Source: GCA-2748575 sp965222725 (GTDB taxonomy: Bacteria > Pseudomonadota > Gammaproteobacteria > Pseudomonadales > Ketobacteraceae). Taken from it: a stretch of DNA of 64,000 bases. Under the pieces are notes generated by a model, which ran no database searches, was not told where the DNA came from, and saw only the letters and a list, made by a program, of their open reading frames with translations. The stretch covers positions 1,984,001 to 2,048,000 of the forward strand of contig OZ244969.1 of the NCBI GenBank assembly GCA_965222725.1, read 5' to 3'. Both the position numbers and the translations under genes were made by a program. This document shows positions 59,350 through 64,000 of the stretch, piece by piece. Numbering within the stretch: the stretch's first letter is position 1; each line of letters begins with the position of its first letter.

Positions 59350-60696
59350 ATGCGTAAAACCCGTCTTTTTTTCTTTCTTGCCATACTGTCGCTCGCTGCC
59401 TGTGCGAGTTATATCGCACCGTTATGGCAGTGGATTCATAATGATTCCCGAAGTGTCGCTGCACTGCCTTTACCGGACAGCAAGGTCTTGAGTGTATCTG
59501 TGGGGAGTCGATGGTCAGATAACCCTGATATGCATATTACGATGCTGGACGGAACCGGGGCGGTGCTGGAGCACTGGGAGTTTGATCGCGAACTGGCGCC
59601 GAATGCTGCTGCAACGATCGAAGGTGACATATTTTTTGCTAATGGTTTTGGCAATCCTGTATCCCGTTTTGATGTGCAGGCCGGTACGGTGGACAATATT
59701 CCTCTATCTCTGTCAGAAGAAATGACCAATCCGACTGTCTCTGATATCCGGGCAGTGGGTGATCGTCTGTTGGTGCTGGGCTCGGTGCTGCTGGCAGGTA
59801 TGGGTGATGACACTGTAACAACCCTTTGGGTGCTGGACAGCGCCGGCAATACAATTGATATACAGATGCTTGAAGAGGTTGTGTTTGTTCGGCCTTCCCA
59901 GAAACTGAATGATGGCAGTCTGGTGCTGCGTGGCGAAATCCGTGACGTTGCAGGGTCAGGGTTTATTGTTTTTCGCTACAGCGACACAGGATTGGATCAG
60001 ATCAATCTGACGCCGGATGAACGCTATGTGGGCGCAGATACCTCGGGCGTGTTTCTCTATCGGAACGGAGGCGAAGGCAACCATATCCGATTCCTTTCCT
60101 GGGGTGGTCAGCTGACAGCTGTGTGGCCGTCGGAGTATCAACCGACTCAGGTTTTAAGGACTGTAGCTGACGACGTTATAGCCTTTATCCGCGGAGACCT
60201 GCAACGCATCGCTCCCGATGGCTCTGTTGTCTGGACCCGGGAACTGGAATACTCAACTGTCCAGTCCGGTGAGGTGTTCATTAACTTTGATATTGTTGAA
60301 CGGCATATCAGTCCGGATCTGCGGTTTGGGGCTGGAATGTTGGGCCCGGATGGTCACATGCTGATTGGTCTTGCCAAATACAAAGGCCGTGTGCACGGCT
60401 TTGTCGATGGTCAGCTCTGGATCAGAAACCAGATGAATCTGGTCTTTGAACGGTTTGATACCGATGGCAACAAGGTTAAAACCTATCAGGACGCGCCCTA
60501 CACTCGAATAGCGCAGCCAACGGTTAACTGTTACGAATTTGTCTGCGGGTTTCTTGGCGACCGTGTGGAACACGCTGGCGCCTGTGAATTCCTTGAGGCG
60601 GAAATGAACGAGCAGAATCAATTGGTAATTCGCAACCGGCATTGCGCCGGCATATTGGCGGACTTTGGACATGGGGTGTCTGTGTTCGATTATTAA
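59350..60696 (+). CDS. Hypothetical lipoprotein with beta-propeller-like repeats
   Basis: A 448-aa lipoprotein (lipobox L-A-A-C at residue 18). The mature region repeats beta-strand units with Asp-Gly turns (LDGTGAVLEHWEFD, LDSAGNTIDIQ, RIAPDGSVVWTREL, FDTDGNKVKTY), which suggests a propeller of five to seven blades. Two Cys pairs near the C-terminus (NCYEFVCGF and ACEF) may form disulfides. There is no catalytic motif. The N-terminal segment just after the Cys (SYIAPLWQWIHND) is aromatic. Function unknown. Confidence 0.75.
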   Translation: MRKTRLFFFLAILSLAACASYIAPLWQWIHNDSRSVAALPLPDSKVLSVSVGSRWSDNPDMHITMLDGTGAVLEHWEFDRELAPNAAATIEGDIFFANGFGNPVSRFDVQAGTVDNIPLSLSEEMTNPTVSDIRAVGDRLLVLGSVLLAGMGDDTVTTLWVLDSAGNTIDIQMLEEVVFVRPSQKLNDGSLVLRGEIRDVAGSGFIVFRYSDTGLDQINLTPDERYVGADTSGVFLYRNGGEGNHIRFLSWGGQLTAVWPSEYQPTQVLRTVADDVIAFIRGDLQRIAPDGSVVWTRELEYSTVQSGEVFINFDIVERHISPDLRFGAGMLGPDGHMLIGLAKYKGRVHGFVDGQLWIRNQMNLVFERFDTDGNKVKTYQDAPYTRIAQPTVNCYEFVCGFLGDRVEHAGACEFLEAEMNEQNQLVIRNRHCAGILADFGHGVSVFDY

Positions 60697-60704
60697 GCCT
60701 CTTT

Positions 60705-60743
60705 CACCCGGAGGTTGTATTACATGGCGTAAGCCTCCGGGTG
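60705..60743. terminator. Stem-loop after the lipoprotein gene
   Basis: CACCCGGAGG and CCTCCGGGTG form a perfect 10-bp stem around a 19-nt loop, 9 bases after the lipoprotein stop. A true T-run is missing, so terminator activity is uncertain. It lies before the convergent methyltransferase gene. Confidence 0.4.
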
Positions 60744-60818
60744 GTTTCTGGCATCGGTAATCGCCTTCCAGGCCGGCGGAATATAGCGTTGCTTTTCGGG
60801 CAAGCCGGTATGCGTTAA

Positions 60819-61607
60819 TCAGATGCTGACGGGTTTGGTCGCCAGTACGGTAAGTACAGGCATGGTAAATTCAACCTGGCCGTCGTCCGTAAGGAAGGGG
60901 GCAAATGCGACTTCTGCTTCTGCTTCAAGCCGCTGGAACTGTTCATCGTCCAGTAAGCCCCCCAGGGTGAAGATACAAGCCCGCTCGGTGAATATCATGT
61001 CGCTGATGGAGCCAAACCTGACGGTGCCCTGTTGTTGCTGCACTTGCGGGTTGGGGATACCGGCATCCCGAAACAGGTTTTTTAAATACGCTATGTCACC
61101 GGAGCTGAAAGGTACGCGAAAACTTTCTGCGATGGCGGGCCCGAAAAGTTGCAGCAATAATTCTGCAAAAACAGCATAACCCGGGGAGCGATGGACCGTA
61201 TCACATACAGTCACCCCTAAGGTGCCTCCAGGTTTGACTACACGCCACATCTCCTTCAGCGCTACCGTCTGTGGGTTAAAAAACATCAGGGCGAACTGGC
61301 TGAGCACAGCATCGAAACTGGTATCCTGGAAGGGTAGCGCTTCTGCCGGGGCGCAACGCCAGTCGATATCACCGCGCAGCTGCCGGGCAATCTGGAGCAT
61401 ATCCTCGTTGATATCCACGGCGCTGGTATTGCTGTCACCGGTCACATCGGCCGCCGCCAATGCCAGCACGCCGGTACCGCAGCCTACATCCAGAATCCGC
61501 ATACCTGGCCGGACCTGTACCTGGCTGACCAATCTGGTGCCCCATTGGCCAAAGAGCGCGGGCACAAAGTGATCCTGGTATATTTTGGCAGGGCTGACAT
61601 AAGACAT
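60819..61607 (-). CDS. SAM-dependent class I methyltransferase
   Basis: A 262-aa enzyme with the Rossmann SAM-binding motif ILDVGCGTGVLALAA (about 38-52), the acidic motif II (TSAVDINEDML) and motif III (FDAVLSQFALMFF), as in UbiE/Methyltransf_11 members. The N-terminus (VSPAKIYQDHFVPALFGQWG) and following helices are typical for ubiquinone- or lipid-modifying methyltransferases. The start at 61607 follows GGAGG. It is divergent from the AraC regulator across a very short gap. The substrate is unknown. Confidence 0.9.
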   Translation of the reverse strand: MSYVSPAKIYQDHFVPALFGQWGTRLVSQVQVRPGMRILDVGCGTGVLALAAADVTGDSNTSAVDINEDMLQIARQLRGDIDWRCAPAEALPFQDTSFDAVLSQFALMFFNPQTVALKEMWRVVKPGGTLGVTVCDTVHRSPGYAVFAELLLQLFGPAIAESFRVPFSSGDIAYLKNLFRDAGIPNPQVQQQQGTVRFGSISDMIFTERACIFTLGGLLDDEQFQRLEAEAEVAFAPFLTDDGQVEFTMPVLTVLATKPVSI

Positions 61608-61656
61608 GTTAACCTCCGTTATGTTAAACCTGACTTTCAAAGACTCATTTGATGGA

Positions 61657-62703
61657 ATGATGTCAAGCGCCATGCCCGACATCCATAACCCGTCGTCCGG
61701 ATTGCTTGCTCAGGAGTCCGGTACTGCTGCCCTGAACGAACAGCTGTTATCCAATGTACTGGAAAATATCCGTTTAAAAGGCGCGGTGTTTTTTGCCTGG
61801 CAACCGAGATGGCCATATGCCACCGGCGTACCTGACGGGCAGTATTTCAGGGAATTGATACTGCCGTCGTCGGAGCAGGTCATTTCCTATCACATTGTGT
61901 TGCAAGGCCCCTGTTGGGCCACTGTACAAGGTGAGGCTCCCGTCAGGCTGGAAAGCGGCGATATCTTGCTGCTGCCCCACGGTCATGCTTATGCGATTGC
62001 TGATCAGCCTTATTCCCCCTGTGCCGAAGATATTGAGCCGGCCCGTCAGTTTTTTACCATGATGGCGGCGGGTGAGCTCCCGCTGATTATTCAGGATGGT
62101 GGTACCGGTCCGGAAGCTAACAGTCTGGTGTGTGGATTTTTAGGGTGTGACAGGCACCCCTGTAATCCGGTGATGAATGACTTGCCCCGGTCGGTGGTGC
62201 TCCCGCGCTCCGCTCTGGAGCGCCCGGTGAATGATCTGATTGATATTGTGCTGCGGGAATGCCAGGAGCCTCATGGGGGCAATCATTATATGATGGTCAG
62301 GCTGGGTGAGTTGTTATTTATAGAGGTGCTGCGCCTGTATCTACGGCAGCAAGGCAGTGAGCAGAACGCCTGGCTCAAGGGATTGAAGGATCCTCTCATC
62401 GCGAATGCGCTGGCGCTTTTACATGGCCGTCTGAAAGAGAGCTGGACGCTGGAAAAACTGGCCGGAGAGCTGGGTAGCTCGCGCTCAACCCTGGCAGAAC
62501 GTTTTCATCAGGTAATGGGCGTGCCGCCAATGCAATACCTGGCAGAGTGGCGAATGCAGGTGGCCGCGCGCCTGTTGCGCGAAGGGCAGGGTAAGGTGCA
62601 GTCCATTGCAAGAGAGGTGGGGTATGATTCTGAGGCGGCCTTTAGCCGTGCGTTTAAGCGGATTGTTGGTGTCAGTCCAAGTACATGGCGTGAGCGGGCA
62701 TGA
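61657..62703 (+). CDS. AraC-family regulator with cupin-type sensor domain
   Basis: A regulator of about 348 aa. The N-terminal half is a cupin_6-like sensing domain (FFAWQPRWPYATGVPDGQYFRE; LESGDILLLPHGHAYAI) and the C-terminal half is the AraC DNA-binding domain (LAGELGSSRSTLAERFHQVMG and IAREVGYDSEAAFSRAFKRIVGVSPSTWRE). The start is uncertain: ATG codons at 61606, 61621, 61657 and 61672 all lack a good ribosome binding site. 61657 was chosen to avoid overlap with the divergent methyltransferase start. Its stop overlaps DUF1287 in ATGA, so it shares translation with it. Confidence 0.85.
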   Translation: MMSSAMPDIHNPSSGLLAQESGTAALNEQLLSNVLENIRLKGAVFFAWQPRWPYATGVPDGQYFRELILPSSEQVISYHIVLQGPCWATVQGEAPVRLESGDILLLPHGHAYAIADQPYSPCAEDIEPARQFFTMMAAGELPLIIQDGGTGPEANSLVCGFLGCDRHPCNPVMNDLPRSVVLPRSALERPVNDLIDIVLRECQEPHGGNHYMMVRLGELLFIEVLRLYLRQQGSEQNAWLKGLKDPLIANALALLHGRLKESWTLEKLAGELGSSRSTLAERFHQVMGVPPMQYLAEWRMQVAARLLREGQGKVQSIAREVGYDSEAAFSRAFKRIVGVSPSTWRERA

Positions 62704-63317
62704 AACATTTCGTTAATACACTCATAGTGATTTTAATGGTTTGCATGTCACTGCCTGTTCATGCAGTCGACTTTGCCAGTGATTTTGTAAAGGCTGCGAT
62801 TGAACGTACACAGCATCAGGTTCGTTATGATGGCGCCTATTTCTCCATTCCCTATCCCAACGGGGATGTGCCACCCCATATTGGCGTGTGCACCGATGTG
62901 ATTATTCGCTCCTATCGTGCCCTTGGTACTGATCTTCAGCTGTTGGTGCATGAAGATATGCGGGCTAACTTTGCTGTGTATCCCTCCCGGAGGATCTGGG
63001 GGTTAGATAAGACTGACAAGAATATTGATCATCGCAGAGTTCCTAATTTACAGACCTTCTTTTCCCGGCATGGAAAAGAATTACCGGTTTCTGATAAAGC
63101 ACAGGACTACGCCCCGGGCGATCTGGTTACCTGGATGTTACCCGGTAATCTGCCACATATTGGAATCGTTACCGATAAAACATCTCCGCAATCCGGTAAT
63201 CCGATGATTGTTCACAATATTGGTGCTGGGCCAAAGCTTGATGATATGCTGTTCGATTATAAAATAACGGGCCATTATCGTTATGTACCGCAAGGGTATG
63301 AGCAAGGGTATGACTAA
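62700..63317 (+). CDS. DUF1287 family exported protein
   Basis: A 205-aa protein with a signal peptide (VILMVCMSLPVHA) and the DUF1287 signature: IGVCTDVIIRSYRALGTDLQLLVHEDM, then IDHRRVPNLQTFFSRHGKEL, and YAPGDLVTWMLPGNLPHIGIVTD. The conserved Cys-Thr-Asp and two His are spaced like an NlpC/P60-type cysteine hydrolase, and such enzymes act on cell-wall peptides. The family's function is not proven, so this is inference. Its start overlaps the AraC stop (ATGA), and it lies 53 bp before the FabH-like gene. Confidence 0.9.
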   Translation: MKHFVNTLIVILMVCMSLPVHAVDFASDFVKAAIERTQHQVRYDGAYFSIPYPNGDVPPHIGVCTDVIIRSYRALGTDLQLLVHEDMRANFAVYPSRRIWGLDKTDKNIDHRRVPNLQTFFSRHGKELPVSDKAQDYAPGDLVTWMLPGNLPHIGIVTDKTSPQSGNPMIVHNIGAGPKLDDMLFDYKITGHYRYVPQGYEQGYD

Positions 63318-63370
63318 TAAAATGAGCAAAGATAGGAATAGGCCCGCCCACCTGATCAGGCAAATGTTTT

Positions 63371-64000
63371 ATGCTGACTAATCAATTAACACAGATTAAT
63401 TTCAATATCGATAACGTCGCCAGTTGTGATTTCATTGAACTGGATTCTCTGAATAATGAAGCGGTGCTGCAACATATTGGTAAAAAAGCCAGTGAGCGTC
63501 TGGTGGGTTTTGTGGAAGCCAATATGGGAATTGATCACCGTTATTGGTGCAAGCCTGATCAGGATGCGCTTACCCTGGCCCGCTCTGCGTTACAGCGTCT
63601 GGTTGATTGTGACCCTGGGGTGCTGGAAGAGGCTGAGTTCCTGATCTATTGCGGTATTTCCAATCCTTACCCTGTGACTACATTGAGTGCGCTGCTGGGC
63701 GGTGAGTTTGGTTTTAAAAATGCCAGTTGCTGGGATTTGAAAAGTGGCTGTTCAACCGCGCTGTTGGCACTGCAGCAGGCGTTGGGATGTATTAAATCCG
63801 GCGCTAAAAAGGGTGTTATTGTGGCAGCGGAAAATCTGTCGCGCTTCAGCAACCCCGAGATTCTGCAAATGGCCATGGCCATTGGTGATGGCGCGGTGGC
63901 CTTGACGGTGAGCGATAAACCCTGCTGGCAGGTAAAAAGCAGTGTTCATGGAACCGACGCCAGTTATAGCAGTTACATGCGGGTGCAGGGGGGATTCCCC
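63371..64000 (+). CDS. FabH-like 3-oxoacyl synthase III / thiolase-fold protein, 3'-truncated
   Basis: The window holds the first 210 codons of a thiolase-fold condensing enzyme. FVEANMGIDHRYW matches the FabH-type substrate-entry segment, AEFLIYCGIS the next conserved strand, and LKSGCSTALLALQQAL the nucleophile region with Cys127 (the active Cys of KAS III). IGDGAVALTVSD is the late conserved strand of the N-terminal half. The active-site His and Asn lie beyond the window. The ATG at 63371 is weakly supported. Enzymes of this type join acyl groups in fatty acid, polyketide or olefin (OleA) pathways; the class is unresolved. Confidence 0.82.
   Translation, partial: MLTNQLTQINFNIDNVASCDFIELDSLNNEAVLQHIGKKASERLVGFVEANMGIDHRYWCKPDQDALTLARSALQRLVDCDPGVLEEAEFLIYCGISNPYPVTTLSALLGGEFGFKNASCWDLKSGCSTALLALQQALGCIKSGAKKGVIVAAENLSRFSNPEILQMAMAIGDGAVALTVSDKPCWQVKSSVHGTDASYSSYMRVQGGFP

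Noticed and set aside
1..64000. tRNA, rRNA or CRISPR array
   Set aside because: No regularly spaced direct repeats of CRISPR type and no sequence resembling tRNA T-arms or rRNA were seen while reading; a tRNA missed by eye cannot be excluded.

Overview
The window is a chromosomal stretch of a Gram-negative gammaproteobacterium of moderate GC content, probably a marine or hydrocarbon-associated lipid degrader related to the Cellvibrionales/Oceanospirillales groups. That placement is an inference from gene content: several AraC regulators with an N-terminal arabinose-binding-like domain, a Baeyer-Villiger monooxygenase next to an SDR and a patatin, crotonase and desaturase genes, YnfA, RsgA, GroESL, exported KatG, a TonB receptor and a PEP-CTERM protein. 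No rRNA, tRNA, CRISPR array, prophage or transposase gene was found. Genes are dense, and many converge with a few bases of overlap.

Layout. 1-8.2 kb: the 3' part of a carotenoid oxygenase, an exported catalase-peroxidase, a 7TMR-DISM hybrid histidine kinase and an unknown exported protein. 8.4-18.6 kb: patatin, a GHSQG hydrolase, DsbA with a structured 3' region, an unknown protein, groES-groEL behind a sigma32-type promoter, an HExxH lipoprotein, an AstE/AspA-type deacylase and an internally duplicated protein. 18.7-25.1 kb: a PAS-PAS-GGDEF cyclase, a PstS-like protein, a dienoyl-CoA isomerase-type crotonase, three small proteins, Hsp20 behind a second sigma32-type promoter, a fatty acid hydroxylase and a 174-bp MITE-like element. 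25.3-36.6 kb: an AraC regulator, a large HxH metal-hydrolase lipoprotein, MscL with a zinc-ribbon tail, a transglutaminase (DUF3857)/TPR pair downstream of an RND-type exporter, and a GcvA-like LysR regulator.

36.9-46.7 kb: a lipoprotein, a GFA-family protein, RsgA, a small cytochrome c, a VOC protein, a meta-cleavage-type alpha/beta hydrolase, a tight LemA / HEAT-repeat membrane protein / GIDE-domain operon, and a PEP-CTERM protein. 47-54 kb: YnfA, a Fur-like site, a TonB receptor with a PepSY partner, a chalcone-isomerase-like protein, a LysE exporter, a fatty acid desaturase divergent from a TetR regulator, and a small membrane protein. 54.2-64 kb: an AraC regulator divergent from SDR-BVMO-patatin, a cupin, a lipoprotein, a methyltransferase divergent from AraC-DUF1287, and the 5' part of a FabH-like synthase cut by the window end.

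How the genes work together. Lipid metabolism recurs (two patatins, crotonase, hydroxylase, desaturase, BVMO/SDR, FabH-like), each block with a local regulator. Protein quality control is the second theme: groESL and hsp20 share the same sigma32-like core elements, and DsbA, KatG and MscL add envelope and stress functions. The least explained units are the LemA-HEAT-GIDE operon, the RND-transglutaminase-TPR block, the internally duplicated protein at 17.9-18.6 kb and the structured RNA downstream of dsbA.
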